A DNA stretch of 64,000 nucleotides from Mesorhizobium huakuii (GTDB lineage: Bacteria; Pseudomonadota; Alphaproteobacteria; Rhizobiales; Rhizobiaceae): NCBI RefSeq assembly GCF_030160235.1, contig NZ_BSNY01000021.1, positions 1 through 64,000 of the forward strand, given 5' to 3'. Positions 1 to 10,971 of this stretch are shown piece by piece (positions within the stretch are counted from its first letter, which is position 1; each line of letters starts with the position of its first letter). Made by a program: the position numbers and the translations under genes. Below the pieces are notes generated by a model. That model did not search any database. It saw only the letters and a list, made by a program, of their open reading frames with translations, and was not told the origin of the DNA.

Positions 1-192
1 CAATGGCTGCATAATGTTCAACAGCCCGCCCGCACACGGAATTCCTGACAGTCCCACGAAAGGGCCGGGCTGCACCGGAGGAACGCCGTCGGAACGACCG
101 CGCTCCCGGCACTTCTCGGACCTATGTGGCGTCACCGCCCCTCGCCCATCAAAGCAGAAACACATGGGCCGCCTCCTCCTCGATGGGCTGCG

Positions 193-2043
<1,851 letters not shown>

Positions 2044-2931
2044 ATGCCTCGAAAATCTGCTCCCGCTCTGCCTCCCCTCGACTGGCTGCGCAGTTTCGAG
2101 GCCGCGGCGCGGCTGTCGAATTTCACGGCGGCCGCGGCCGAGCTCGGCCTGACCCAGGCCGCCGTCAGCCAACATATCCGGCTGCTCGAGGACCGGTTGA
2201 AGACGCGCCTGTTCTCGCGGCTGGCGCGCGGCGTCGCGCTGTCGCCAGAGGGTGCCGCCTACCTGCCGCACATCCAGTCGGCCTTCGCCACCATCTCCAG
2301 CAGCACGACGGAACTGTTCGAGCCACGCGCTGTCCAGACCGTCTCTATCCGGGTACCGATCTCCTTCGCCTTGCTGATACTGGTCCCGGCGCTGCCCGAT
2401 CTCGCCGAGGCGCTGCCGCGCATCCAGCTCGATCTGGTGACGATCCATCGACCGACCGACTACGACTTGCCGGGCTCCGCGCTCGACATCCGTTTCGGCA
2501 ACGGCTCCTTTCCCGGACGCGAGGCCGACAGGCTGACTGCCGAGCGCCTCGTGCCGGTGGCGAATCCAGCGCTCGCCGGTACTGCCGACTGGACAGCCCT
2601 GCCCCTGCTTCTGGTCGCCGGCGCGCGCGAAATGTGGGCGGAATGGTTCGCGGCCGCCGGACTGGCCGGCCACCCCCAGCGATCGCACCGCTTCGACAGT
2701 TTTGTCGCCGCGATGGAAGCGGCGAGCGCCGGCGCCGGCGTGCTTCTGGGGTCGCGGCCGCTTGTCGACGCGGCGCTCAAGAGCAAGAGCCTGACGCCGC
2801 TTTCCGATTTCGAGCTCTCCAGCAGCTCAGGCCATTTTCTGACCAGCGCATCGACCGCGCGCCTGACCAGTGCCGAACAGGATTTCCGCCAGTGGCTGCT
2901 GGGGCACCTGTCCAGAACGGCCCCGGCATGA
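2044..2931 (+). CDS. LysR-family transcriptional regulator (GcvA-like)
   Basis: 295-residue LysR regulator. The N-terminal winged helix-turn-helix lies at about residues 11-70 (recognition segment LTQAAVSQHIRLLED, 36-50), followed by a periplasmic-binding-like effector domain to about 285. The start is the ATG at 2044: it gives the usual LysR N-terminus with PPLDWLRSFEAAARL, whereas the open frame upstream runs into the divergent gene's control region. It faces tmpAB and probably controls it, perhaps with the phosphonate or a choline-like compound as inducer (inference). The GcvA subtype is suggested by the N-terminal motif only. Confidence 0.85.
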   Translation: MPRKSAPALPPLDWLRSFEAAARLSNFTAAAAELGLTQAAVSQHIRLLEDRLKTRLFSRLARGVALSPEGAAYLPHIQSAFATISSSTTELFEPRAVQTVSIRVPISFALLILVPALPDLAEALPRIQLDLVTIHRPTDYDLPGSALDIRFGNGSFPGREADRLTAERLVPVANPALAGTADWTALPLLLVAGAREMWAEWFAAAGLAGHPQRSHRFDSFVAAMEAASAGAGVLLGSRPLVDAALKSKSLTPLSDFELSSSSGHFLTSASTARLTSAEQDFRQWLLGHLSRTAPA

Positions 2932-3006
2932 CCGGCACTGTCTAGCGCGGTGCGAGCCGATGCGCTTCCAGCAGATCAGCGTCTCGGTCAGCCCGCAATG
3001 CCGGCG

Positions 3007-3315
3007 TCAATCGAGATGGCGCACGCGCCGCCGCTTGCGCGCGGCCTTGATGGCGGCGATGCGCTCCGTGTCTTCTTCCCGCAGATGCCGTCCACGCTCC
3101 AGGATCTCGAGCGTGTATTCCTCATAGGTCAGGCCCAGCCGCTCGGCCTTGTCCATGCGCATCAGCATGACTTCGCGGCTCGGCGCCTTCCATGCCTTGG
3201 CGTGCGCGGCCTGCCAGGCCAGGAAAATATAGGGGTCGCCCTTGCCCCAGGGTGGCCCCTTGTACTCATCAAGAGGCGGCCCCCCATTGTGGGAGCGCTT
3301 TGGCCGTCTCGCCAT
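3007..3315 (-). CDS. Conserved small protein with SHNGGPPLDE motif
   Basis: 102-residue basic protein of unknown function. The N-terminus carries KRSHNGGPPLDEY, a motif I associate with uncharacterised rhizobial proteins; the C-terminus is helical, charged and ends in a basic KAARKRRR stretch. It starts only 4 nt after the stop of the upstream XRE-cupin regulator on the same strand, so the two form an operon. No catalytic motif, signal peptide or membrane segment is visible. No function is proposed. Confidence 0.6.
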   Translation of the reverse strand: MARRPKRSHNGGPPLDEYKGPPWGKGDPYIFLAWQAAHAKAWKAPSREVMLMRMDKAERLGLTYEEYTLEILERGRHLREEDTERIAAIKAARKRRRVRHLD

Positions 3316-3319
3316 GATG

Positions 3320-3883
3320 TCAGCCCCTGACCAGCGCGACGAGATAGTCGGCGCCCGCCTCCATGGCATGGAAGGTGCAGTCCGACGGCGCGCCGAGCGC
3401 CAGGCAGTCGCCGGGCTCCAGCCTGTGCACCACATCGCCCTCGGTGAATTCGAGCCGTCCGTAAATCAGCCAGATCTGCTGCTTGATGAAGGCATAGGAG
3501 GCCGCCGGCAAGCTGACCCTGGCGCCAGGCGGCAGATGCACCTTGATCAGTTCGAGCGGCATGTCGTTGGCCGGCGACAGGTGCCGCCTGACATAGCCTG
3601 TATCGGGATCGCGCCACACCGGCTGGTCGGCCTCGCGCAACACCCCGCCGCTCTGCAATTCCGCCCGCGCGATGAGGGTCGACAGCGTCATGCCGAAGGC
3701 CGCCGCGATACGCACCAGAAGGGCGGCCGTCGGGCTGGTCATGCCGCGCTCGATCGTGCTCAGCATCGCCTTGGAAACACCGGACCGCTCGGCGAGTTCG
3801 GCCAGCGACCAGTCCCGCATGACCCTCTCGGCGTGGATCCGCCTGCCGATGGTCGAAGAAATATCGTTCGCTATATCACCCAT
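3320..3883 (-). CDS. XRE-family regulator with C-terminal cupin
   Basis: 187-residue cytoplasmic regulator: an N-terminal lambda-repressor-like helix-turn-helix (about 15-70, including GVSKAMLSTIERGMTSPT) followed by a cupin sensor domain (about 95-185, with HLPPGARVSLP and the second-motif region LEPGDCLALG). Such proteins commonly control amine, amino-acid or small-metabolite genes with the cupin as ligand sensor (family knowledge). The ATG at 3883 is chosen; an in-frame TTG at 3934 would add 17 residues. It heads an operon with the 102-residue gene and is divergent from the HerA-like gene. Confidence 0.82.
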   Translation of the reverse strand: MGDIANDISSTIGRRIHAERVMRDWSLAELAERSGVSKAMLSTIERGMTSPTAALLVRIAAAFGMTLSTLIARAELQSGGVLREADQPVWRDPDTGYVRRHLSPANDMPLELIKVHLPPGARVSLPAASYAFIKQQIWLIYGRLEFTEGDVVHRLEPGDCLALGAPSDCTFHAMEAGADYLVALVRG

Positions 3884-4007
3884 TCGTCCATTATAGCGAA
3901 AAACAGGAACGGATGAAGAGCCATTTCGCGACAAATTTCGCCAGGCGCTTAATCCTCTCTACACCATCCAACCTCATCCGACCTTAACCCCATTCCGCTA
4001 GGGTCTG

Positions 4008-5870
4008 ATGTCAAGGGAAATGGGGATTGGCCTGTCCATGTTTGTCGAACGCGAAGCTTCCGTCGGAGAACCGACATCGCAGGAGCGCCGCAACGCAGAG
4101 CAGAACGACCGGCGCATCCTGGGCAATGTCGTGCAATGCGACGGCGCGCGCGCCACCATCGCCGCCTATGCCGACGACGTCGACGGCGCGGTGACCGGCC
4201 TGTGGACGGTCGGCAAGATGATCTCGATCAATCTGGGCACGACGCGAACCGTTGGCCTGGTCTACGGCATCGGCAAGTCGGACCGCGCCTGGAGCAATGA
4301 AGGCCAGAACCCCATCGAGGTCAGCATCGAGCTGATCGGCGAAGTGCGCGATGGTGCCGAGCCCGGCGCCAAGCCGGTCTTTGACCGCGGCATCACCACC
4401 TATCCGCATATCGGCGCGGTCGCGCACCGCATCCGCAGCCGCGACCTGCAGGCCGTCTACGATCTGGCCGGTCGCCATTCCATCACCATCGGCTCGCTGT
4501 CGCAGGACGAGGCGATCGCCGCCAATATCGCCATCGACGACACCCTGGCGCGCCATTTTGCCATCGTCGGCACCACCGGCGTCGGCAAGTCCACCGCCGT
4601 CTCCCTGCTGCTGCGCAAATCGATCGCGGCACGACCCGATCTGCGCATCCTGATCCTCGACCCGCACAATGAATTCGCGGCGTCACTGCCGGAATATTGC
4701 GTCAAGGTCGATTCCAAGACGCTCGACCTGCCGTTCTGGATGTTCAAGCTCGAGGAGTTCGCCGAGGTGCTGTTTCGCGGCCGTGAAACGGTGCCGGAAG
4801 AAATCGACGCCCTGCGCGACCTCATTCCGCTGGCCAAGAACCTCTACCGCAACCCGAATTCGGGCGCCTATCTCAGGCGCGGCAACGATGCGCTGACCGC
4901 CGATACGCCGGTGCCTTACCGCATCGCCGATCTCATCAAGCAGATCGACGAGCGCATGGGCATGCTCGAAAGCAAGAACGAGCGTCCGACGCTCAAATCG
5001 CTGAAGACGCGCATCGAATCGGCGTCCGCCGATCCGCGCTATCGCTTCATGTTCAGTTCGCGCCTGATCGAGGACACCATCCACGAGACGATCGGCAACA
5101 TCTTCCGCGTGCCGCATCACGGCCGGCCGGTGACCTGCTTCGAGATGGCCGGCATGCCTTCCGAAGTGGTCAACTCGGTCTGTTCGGTGCTGGCGCGCCT
5201 GGCCTTCGACCTCGCTCTGTGGAGCGAGGGCAAGCTGCAGCTGCTGTTGCTGTGCGAGGAAGCGCATCGCTATATGCCGGCCGATCCGCGTCTCGGCTTC
5301 GCGCCGACCAGGCATGCGCTGTCGCGCATCGCCAAGGAGGGCCGCAAATATGGCTGCTATCTCGGCGTCGTCACCCAGCGTCCGGGCGAGCTTGACCCGA
5401 CCATCCTGTCGCAGTGCTCGACCTTCTTCGCCATGCGGCTCGCCAACGAACAGGACCAGGCGATCATCCGCTCGGCCATCGCCGACTCCTCCGCCTCCAC
5501 TCTTGCCTTCCTGTCGTCCATGGGCCAACGCGAAGCCATCGCCTTCGGCGAAGGCGTGGCGACGACCATGCGGCTGAAATTCGAAAGACTGCCCAGCCAC
5601 CTGCTTCCCGGCGCGGCCAAGCGCGAAGAGATCGAGTCGCCAAAGGCCGGCGATGATGTCGACCTGGTGGCGATCGTCGAGCGGCTGCGCAACGTGCCGA
5701 AACCGACGCAGCAGGCGATGGCCTTCGCTGAAGTGGTCGATTCCGGCCGCCAGGCCGGCGACCCCGACTACCGCAAGCCGGCAACCGGCCGTGTGCAGTC
5801 GGACGACGATTTCGACATGCGCTACGGCCTGAAGCCCGCCACCTTCGGCCTGCGCCCCCAGAACGATTGA
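4008..5870 (+). CDS. HerA-type ATPase (DUF87, FtsK/HerA superfamily)
   Basis: 620-residue ATPase. Residues about 35-115 match a HAS-barrel-like N-terminal domain; the Walker A is GTTGVGKST at 188-196; the Walker B region reads LLLLCEEAHRY near residue 409. HerA proteins are hexameric DNA translocases, usually partnered with the nuclease NurA, or with SIR2-like effectors in defence systems. Neither partner is adjacent here. ATG codons at 4020 and 4038 are alternative starts; the window around 4008-4038 has only weak ribosome-binding signals. Probably a stand-alone chromosomal gene. Role in DNA processing is inferred from family only. Confidence 0.8.
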   Translation: MSREMGIGLSMFVEREASVGEPTSQERRNAEQNDRRILGNVVQCDGARATIAAYADDVDGAVTGLWTVGKMISINLGTTRTVGLVYGIGKSDRAWSNEGQNPIEVSIELIGEVRDGAEPGAKPVFDRGITTYPHIGAVAHRIRSRDLQAVYDLAGRHSITIGSLSQDEAIAANIAIDDTLARHFAIVGTTGVGKSTAVSLLLRKSIAARPDLRILILDPHNEFAASLPEYCVKVDSKTLDLPFWMFKLEEFAEVLFRGRETVPEEIDALRDLIPLAKNLYRNPNSGAYLRRGNDALTADTPVPYRIADLIKQIDERMGMLESKNERPTLKSLKTRIESASADPRYRFMFSSRLIEDTIHETIGNIFRVPHHGRPVTCFEMAGMPSEVVNSVCSVLARLAFDLALWSEGKLQLLLLCEEAHRYMPADPRLGFAPTRHALSRIAKEGRKYGCYLGVVTQRPGELDPTILSQCSTFFAMRLANEQDQAIIRSAIADSSASTLAFLSSMGQREAIAFGEGVATTMRLKFERLPSHLLPGAAKREEIESPKAGDDVDLVAIVERLRNVPKPTQQAMAFAEVVDSGRQAGDPDYRKPATGRVQSDDDFDMRYGLKPATFGLRPQND

Positions 5871-6035
5871 GCCCCGGGCGTCACGCTCATTTGCTTGGCA
5901 GAAGCAGCGCCAAGCTTCCATGGCTCTTCTTCGCTCGTAAGCTTGGGTAAATCCCGTCAGGGAATTCGTCAGGCCGAACCGGCTGATGCTGTTTTCGAGA
6001 ACCGGAGCGGAGCGGACTTGTGGTCCGTGAGCTCA

Positions 6036-6058
6036 GTTCTACTGCGACGCAGTAGAAC
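6036..6058. repeat. Perfect 11-bp inverted repeat between convergent genes
   Basis: GTTCTACTGCG, one A, then CGCAGTAGAAC, an uninterrupted 11-bp palindrome. A second short stem (GGAC...GTCC) lies just upstream near 6013-6027. The 245-bp gap separates the convergent HerA-like and GGDEF genes and contains no gene. There is no T-tract, so it is either a mobile intergenic palindrome or a bidirectional transcript end rather than a textbook terminator. Confidence 0.6.
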
Positions 6059-6115
6059 GGGGAAGCGCAGAAAACGGCGGCAGACGGCCGGCCTCACGAA
6101 TTCAATGATGGGATT

Positions 6116-6907
6116 TTAGGCGCAGACGCGGTTGCGGCCCTGCCTCTTCGCTTCATAGAGCTGACGATCGGCGCGGCGATAGAACTCCTCGGCCGTTTCC
6201 TTGCGGTCCCAGACGGCCAGGCCGACGCTGGTGGTGATCTTGAGCCTGACGTTGCCCGAAAGGATCGACATGTTGGCGATCGCCTTGCGGATGCGTTCGG
6301 CGAATTTGGCCAGCAGTTCCGCCTCCATATTGGGCGTGACCACGGCAAACTCCTCGCCGCCCAGCCGTGCCACCACGTCGTGGAAACGTGTCATGTCCTT
6401 GAGGCAGCTGGCGACGGCCCTGAGCACCTCGTCGCCGACATCGTGGCCGTGCGTGTCGTTGACCTGCTTGAAATGGTCGAGATCGAGGATCATCAGCCCG
6501 ACCGGCTTCTCGATGCGGCGGAACTCCTCAAGATACTCCTTCAGCGCATCGTCGAAATAGCGCCGGTTCTGCATGCCGGTCAGACTGTCCGTCAGCGCGG
6601 CGTGCTCGAGCGTTTCGGAGCGGGCGCTGAGCGAAACCGTCATGGCGCGCAGCTTGCCTTCTTCCGTCGCCTGTTTGCGGATCAGCGGATAGATGAAGAA
6701 GATGCCGAAGAACAGCGCGGTCGCAAGCAGCACGCCGGTCGCGAACAACAGCTTGTTGAGGTAGATGACCTTGTCCAGACCAGACTGGGTATTGAGTTCC
6801 GTGGCGAAGGATTGCAAGAGCCCATAGGCGTGCAGCGTCACCAGGCCAGCGGCAAGGATCACGAAAATAAAGACGAAAAATGCGGATTCCGCCTTATGGA
6901 AACGCAT
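6116..6907 (-). CDS. Membrane-anchored diguanylate cyclase (GGDEF)
   Basis: 263-residue protein that would make cyclic di-GMP from two GTP. Two transmembrane helices (about 9-30 and 53-75) enclose a short periplasmic loop; a linker helix leads into a GGDEF domain (about 100-260). The active site is intact, with GGEEF at 183-187 and the metal-binding DLDHF at 142-146. The product-inhibition I-site RxxD is present (R174-D177), five residues before GGEEF, so feedback inhibition is expected. No EAL domain. It is a single gene, convergent with the HerA-like gene. The signal sensed by the small periplasmic loop is unknown. Confidence 0.9.
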   Translation of the reverse strand: MRFHKAESAFFVFIFVILAAGLVTLHAYGLLQSFATELNTQSGLDKVIYLNKLLFATGVLLATALFFGIFFIYPLIRKQATEEGKLRAMTVSLSARSETLEHAALTDSLTGMQNRRYFDDALKEYLEEFRRIEKPVGLMILDLDHFKQVNDTHGHDVGDEVLRAVASCLKDMTRFHDVVARLGGEEFAVVTPNMEAELLAKFAERIRKAIANMSILSGNVRLKITTSVGLAVWDRKETAEEFYRRADRQLYEAKRQGRNRVCA

Positions 6908-7012
6908 CTGCTCCCCAATGGAAAAGTGCCCATCGACCTTATGGCACGGACCGCCTTACGGAGCGTTAATCCCGGCAACCTCGACGCGAACCCTTCCGTC
7001 ATGGTCAACTTT

Positions 7013-7933
7013 TTAAGTTGCATTAGCAACAAGTGTTTGGATCGTGGTTTCGAGATCGTCACCGGGGCGCAATCTCTGCCATTCGGGCCCCAGCTGGTGG
7101 CGAAACCAGGTGGCCTGTCGCTTGGCATATTGCCGGGTTGCGATCTTGGCGCGCTCGATCGCCTCGGGAAAGCTCAACCCTCCCGCCATCGCCGCCTGCA
7201 GGTCGCGAACGCCGATCGCCTTCATCGCCGGCAGATCCGGATCGAGGCGAAGGGCCGCAAGTTGCCTGACTTCCTCCAGCGCGCCCTTGTCCAGCATCTG
7301 GTCGAAGCGCCTCTCGATGCGATCGACCAGCGCGGCCCGGTCCGGCTCGATGACCAGGAAACGCGCCGTCTGCCTGTCGATCAGCGGCCGGCCACGCTCC
7401 GCCTGCCATTCCAGAATCGACCGGCCGGAGGCGTCGAGCACTTCGAGCGCCCGCACGATGCGCTGGCTGTCGGTTGGCTTGAGCTGCATGGCGGCTCGCG
7501 AATCCTCGCGCAGCAGCAAGCTGTGCAGCTTGACCGCGCCTTGTTCCTTCAACTCGTAGCGCCAGCGATCGCGGATGCGTGGCGGAATGTCGGGCATTTC
7601 CGAAATACCCTCGGCCAGCGCGCGGAAGTAGAGCCCGGTGCCACCGACGAAGACTGGTCGCCGCGACAGCGTGCCGTCGTCGATGAGCTTCATCACATCG
7701 CGCAGCCAAGCGCCCGTCGAATAGGCGGTACCGGGATGGACGTGGCCGTAGAGGAAATGCGGCACGCGTACGAGGTCGGCCGCCTCCGGCCGGGCGGTCA
7801 GCACGTCGAGCACCGAATAGCCTTGCATGGAATCGGTGTTGACGATGACGCCGCCCGCGCGCTCGGCCAGGTCGAGCGCCAATGCCGACTTGCCGCTGGC
7901 GGTCGGCCCGGCTATCAGGATCGCGTTCTTCAC
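7013..7933 (-). CDS. miaA: tRNA dimethylallyltransferase
   Basis: Transfers a dimethylallyl group to N6 of A37 in tRNAs reading UNN codons, the first step of ms2i6A synthesis. The 306-residue protein has the P-loop GPTASGKS at 9-16, the following NTDSMQ motif and the GGTGLYFRAL motif that marks MiaA. The GTG at 7933 is chosen because it puts the P-loop at the family's usual position; a further in-frame GTG at 7984 would overlap serB. Divergent from serB with about 34 bp between starts. No hfq neighbour is present, unlike in enterobacteria. Confidence 0.92.
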   Translation of the reverse strand: MKNAILIAGPTASGKSALALDLAERAGGVIVNTDSMQGYSVLDVLTARPEAADLVRVPHFLYGHVHPGTAYSTGAWLRDVMKLIDDGTLSRRPVFVGGTGLYFRALAEGISEMPDIPPRIRDRWRYELKEQGAVKLHSLLLREDSRAAMQLKPTDSQRIVRALEVLDASGRSILEWQAERGRPLIDRQTARFLVIEPDRAALVDRIERRFDQMLDKGALEEVRQLAALRLDPDLPAMKAIGVRDLQAAMAGGLSFPEAIERAKIATRQYAKRQATWFRHQLGPEWQRLRPGDDLETTIQTLVANAT

Positions 7934-7967
7934 GCGGCCTTCGCCCGCATCCGTGCCGGAATTCTCG

Positions 7968-8855
7968 ATGCCGCTTATTGCCACGCTTGTTTCCCGTCCC
8001 GCTGACCGCGCTCTGTCGCCGTCGCTTGCGAATATGGCCTCGCGGTCGGTGGGCGCAAGCACAGTCGTCTGGCTGGCCGAAGGCATTGCCTGCGATCTTG
8101 CCTTGCCGCAAGCGGCTGATGCCGCCAATACCACGGCTGCCCTGCGCGCCGCATTGGCCGGGGAACCGGTCGATGTGATCGTCCAGCAAGCCGAAACGCG
8201 CCGCAAGAAAATCCTCATCGCCGACATGGATTCGACCATGATCGACCAGGAATGCATCGACGAACTGGCCGACGAGATCGGCGTCAAGGAGCACGTCGCG
8301 GCGATCACCGCGCGATCGATGAACGGTGAGATCGCCTTCGAGCCGGCCTTGCGCGAACGCGTCGCGCTGTTGAAGGGGCTCGATGCCGCCGTCGTCGACC
8401 GCATCGTCGCCAATCGGCTGACATTGGCCTCGGGCGGCCAAGCGCTGGTCCGGACCATGCGCGCCAGCGGCGCCTGGACGGCACTGGTCTCGGGTGGCTT
8501 CGAGGTGTTCACCACGCGCATAGCGGCGATGCTCGGTTTTGAGGAGAACCGCGCCAACCGCCTGCTCGAAGAGGATGGACGCTTCACCGGCCTGGTCGGC
8601 GAGCCGATCCTCGGCCGCGCCGCCAAGGCCGACGCGCTGCTCGACATTTCCGCACGCCTTGGCCTGACGCCGGCCGACGCCATCGCTGTCGGCGATGGCG
8701 CCAATGACCTCGATATGATCCGGCTTGCCGGCACCGGTGTGGCGCTTCACGCCAAGCCGACCGTGGCGGCCCAGGCCAAGGTTCGCATCGACCACGGCGA
8801 CCTCACCGCACTGCTCTACCTTCAGGGCTATCGCCAGGAAGAGTTTGTCCAATGA
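7968..8855 (+). CDS. serB: Phosphoserine phosphatase
   Basis: Last step of serine synthesis: phosphoserine to serine and phosphate. 295 residues, HAD superfamily. The nucleophile motif DMDSTMI has D86 and D88; the C-terminal motif GDGANDLDM coordinates Mg. An N-terminal region of about 75 residues precedes the HAD fold, as in SerB. The ATG at 7968 gives the family's MPLIATLVS-like beginning; the open frame upstream is inside miaA on the other strand. The stop overlaps the start of the acetyltransferase gene as ATGA, so both are co-translated. Confidence 0.92.
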   Translation: MPLIATLVSRPADRALSPSLANMASRSVGASTVVWLAEGIACDLALPQAADAANTTAALRAALAGEPVDVIVQQAETRRKKILIADMDSTMIDQECIDELADEIGVKEHVAAITARSMNGEIAFEPALRERVALLKGLDAAVVDRIVANRLTLASGGQALVRTMRASGAWTALVSGGFEVFTTRIAAMLGFEENRANRLLEEDGRFTGLVGEPILGRAAKADALLDISARLGLTPADAIAVGDGANDLDMIRLAGTGVALHAKPTVAAQAKVRIDHGDLTALLYLQGYRQEEFVQ

Positions 8856-9424
8856 CACCCATGCGCACCGAGCGCCTCATCCTGCGCAATTGGGAAGAGC
8901 GTGACCGCGAGCTCTTCCATCGCATCAATTCCGATGAACGCGTCATGGAATTCTTCCCGTTCCGCCGCGACCGTGCCGCCGCGGACGCCAAGATGGACGA
9001 GGTCCGGGCATGGATCGACAAGGACGGATATGGCTTCGCCGCGGCCGAAATCGCCGCCACGGGCGAGTGCATCGGCTTTGTCGGCCTGTCGGGAACAGAG
9101 GATATTGATGTCCTGCCGGCCGGCACCATCGAGATCGGCTGGCGGCTGGCACCCGAATTCTGGGGCAAGGGCTATGTCACCGAGGCCTCGGAAGCCTGGC
9201 TGGCTTACGGTTTCGAGACATTGGCCGTCGACGAGATCGTTTCCTTTGCCGTCGCGCAAAACCACCGCTCGACCGCCGTCATGAAACGCCTCGGCATGAC
9301 GGCCGATCCAACGGCTGACTTCGATCATCCCGGGATTCCCGACAGCCATTCCGCGCTCAGGCGGCATGTGCTCTACCGGCTGTCGCGCGAGGACTGGCAG
9401 GCAAGAAAAAAGGCGGCTGGTTAG
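8852..9424 (+). CDS. GNAT acetyltransferase, RimJ/RimL type
   Basis: 190-residue N-acetyltransferase. The opening TERLILRNWEERD and the central segment IGWRLAPEFWGKGYVTEAS are typical of the RimJ/RimL-like GNAT group; the acetyl-CoA pyrophosphate loop lies around GKGYVTEA (about residues 109-116). The substrate cannot be read: members acetylate protein N-termini, amino acids or antibiotics. It overlaps serB by 4 nt. Its last codons form the left arm of a terminator hairpin, so translation ends inside the stem. Confidence 0.85.
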   Translation: MTPMRTERLILRNWEERDRELFHRINSDERVMEFFPFRRDRAAADAKMDEVRAWIDKDGYGFAAAEIAATGECIGFVGLSGTEDIDVLPAGTIEIGWRLAPEFWGKGYVTEASEAWLAYGFETLAVDEIVSFAVAQNHRSTAVMKRLGMTADPTADFDHPGIPDSHSALRRHVLYRLSREDWQARKKAAG

Positions 9425-9437
9425 CCGCCTTTTTTTG
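9412..9437 (+). terminator. Rho-independent terminator
   Basis: GGCGGCT (9412-9418), loop GGTT, AGCCGCC (9423-9429), followed by eight T from 9430 and preceded by six A. The A-tract upstream makes it work in both directions, ending serB-GNAT from the left and degP from the right. The GNAT stop codon lies in the loop and stem. Confidence 0.9.
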
Positions 9438-9456
9438 AGATCGCCGGATTGAAATC

Positions 9457-10971
9457 TCAATCCATCCGGATCGTCACGAAGCGCAGCTCGCCGGTCTTCG
9501 ACGCCAGCATCAAGAGCGCGTTCTTGCGGCCCTGCTCTTTCAGCGCGCCGATCCGGTCCATGACGTCCTTGGGCGTGGCGACCGATTCCTGCGCGATCTC
9601 GGTGATCACTTCACCCGGCTGGATGCCGCGCTCGGCGGCGGCCGAGTCCTTGGCCACATCGGTGATGACGACGCCGGAGACATCGGCGGCAATGCTGAAT
9701 TTCTTGCGCGTCTCGTCATTGAGTTCGCCGACGGTCATGCCGAGCACCGAGGCGGTCGAAACCGCCGGAGCCTGTTTGCCCTTGTCCTGTTCGGTGTTGC
9801 CGTTCTCGCCGCTGGCAAGCTTCTCGCCATCCTCGAGCCGGCCAAGCGTCACCTTCACCGTCTGCTCGACGCCCTTGCGCACGATCAGCACGTCGACGGC
9901 CTTGCCGACCGGGCTTTCGGCGACGACACGCGGCAGGTCGCGCATTTCATGGATGTCCTTGCCGTCGAACTTGATGATGACATCACCGGCCTGGATGGTG
10001 CCGTTGTCGACGGGGCCGCCCTTGATGACGCCGGCCACCAGCGCGCCCTTGGCGGTCGCCATGCCGAGGCTTTCGGCGATGTCGTCCGTCACCGGCTGGA
10101 TGCGCACGCCGAGCCAGCCACGCCGTGTCTCGCCGAACTGGCGCAACTGGTCGACGACGCCCGAGGCAAGCTGCGAAGGAATGGAGAAGCCGATGCCGAT
10201 CGAGCCGCCGGACGGCGAGATGATCGCCGTGTTGATGCCGATGACTTCGCCGACGCTGTTGAACAGCGGCCCGCCCGAATTGCCACGATTGATCGCGGCA
10301 TCGGTCTGGATGAAATCGTCATAGGGCCCGGAATTGATATCGCGGTTGCGCGCCGAAACGATGCCGACCGTGACCGTACCACCAAGGCCGAATGGATTGC
10401 CGACCGCCATCACCCAGTCGCCGACGCGCATCTTGGTGGAATCGCCGAACTTCACCGCGGTCAGCTTGTGGCCTTTCGGATCGACCTTCAGCACCGCGAC
10501 GTCGGTCTTGGTGTCGGTGCCGACCAGCGTCGCCTTCAGCGTGACGCCATCGGAGAAATTGACCTCGATGTCGTCGGCGTCGGCGATCACGTGATTGTTG
10601 GTGACGACGATGCCTTGCTCGGCGTCGATGACGAAACCGGACCCCAGCGATTGTACCTTCTGCGCGCTGTTGTCCTTGCCGCCGCCGCGGTTCTTGAAGA
10701 AGTCGTCGAAGAAGTCCTGGAAGGGCGAGCCTTCGGGAAGCTGCGGCATCGGCACGGCGCCGGGCCCTTCCGTGCCCTTCACCGTCTGCGAAGTCGAGAT
10801 GTTGACCACCGCGCCGAGCACGCCCTGCGCCAGGTCGGCCACCGAAGCAGGCCCATCGGCCGCGAAGGTCGGGGTCACGAAGGACGGGGCGGCGACAGTG
10901 CCGACGAGGAGCGCTGCCGTGCCGGCGATGAGCGTCCGCCGTGCCGCGCGCAAAAGGAGTGTGGATGTCAT
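9457..10971 (-). CDS. degP: Periplasmic serine protease/chaperone DegP (Do family)
   Basis: 504-residue HtrA-type protease that degrades or refolds damaged periplasmic and outer-membrane proteins. A signal peptide ends near residue 38 (TFA-ADG). The catalytic triad is H127 (NNHVI), D157 (KTDVAVL) and S232 (RGNSGGPL). Two PDZ domains follow (about 270-365 and 410-500). An acidic/Gly-rich loop near 85-105 (FFDDFFKNRGGGK) resembles the LA loop. It lies downstream of hflK-hflC-DUF2065 on the same strand but 148 bp away, with a palindrome between, so it may have its own promoter. Confidence 0.94.
   Translation of the reverse strand: MTSTLLLRAARRTLIAGTAALLVGTVAAPSFVTPTFAADGPASVADLAQGVLGAVVNISTSQTVKGTEGPGAVPMPQLPEGSPFQDFFDDFFKNRGGGKDNSAQKVQSLGSGFVIDAEQGIVVTNNHVIADADDIEVNFSDGVTLKATLVGTDTKTDVAVLKVDPKGHKLTAVKFGDSTKMRVGDWVMAVGNPFGLGGTVTVGIVSARNRDINSGPYDDFIQTDAAINRGNSGGPLFNSVGEVIGINTAIISPSGGSIGIGFSIPSQLASGVVDQLRQFGETRRGWLGVRIQPVTDDIAESLGMATAKGALVAGVIKGGPVDNGTIQAGDVIIKFDGKDIHEMRDLPRVVAESPVGKAVDVLIVRKGVEQTVKVTLGRLEDGEKLASGENGNTEQDKGKQAPAVSTASVLGMTVGELNDETRKKFSIAADVSGVVITDVAKDSAAAERGIQPGEVITEIAQESVATPKDVMDRIGALKEQGRKNALLMLASKTGELRFVTIRMD

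Noticed and set aside
4008-5870. HerA-like gene as part of an antiviral defence island
   Set aside because: No nuclease, SIR2 or other defence gene is adjacent and no integrase or repeat boundary surrounds it.
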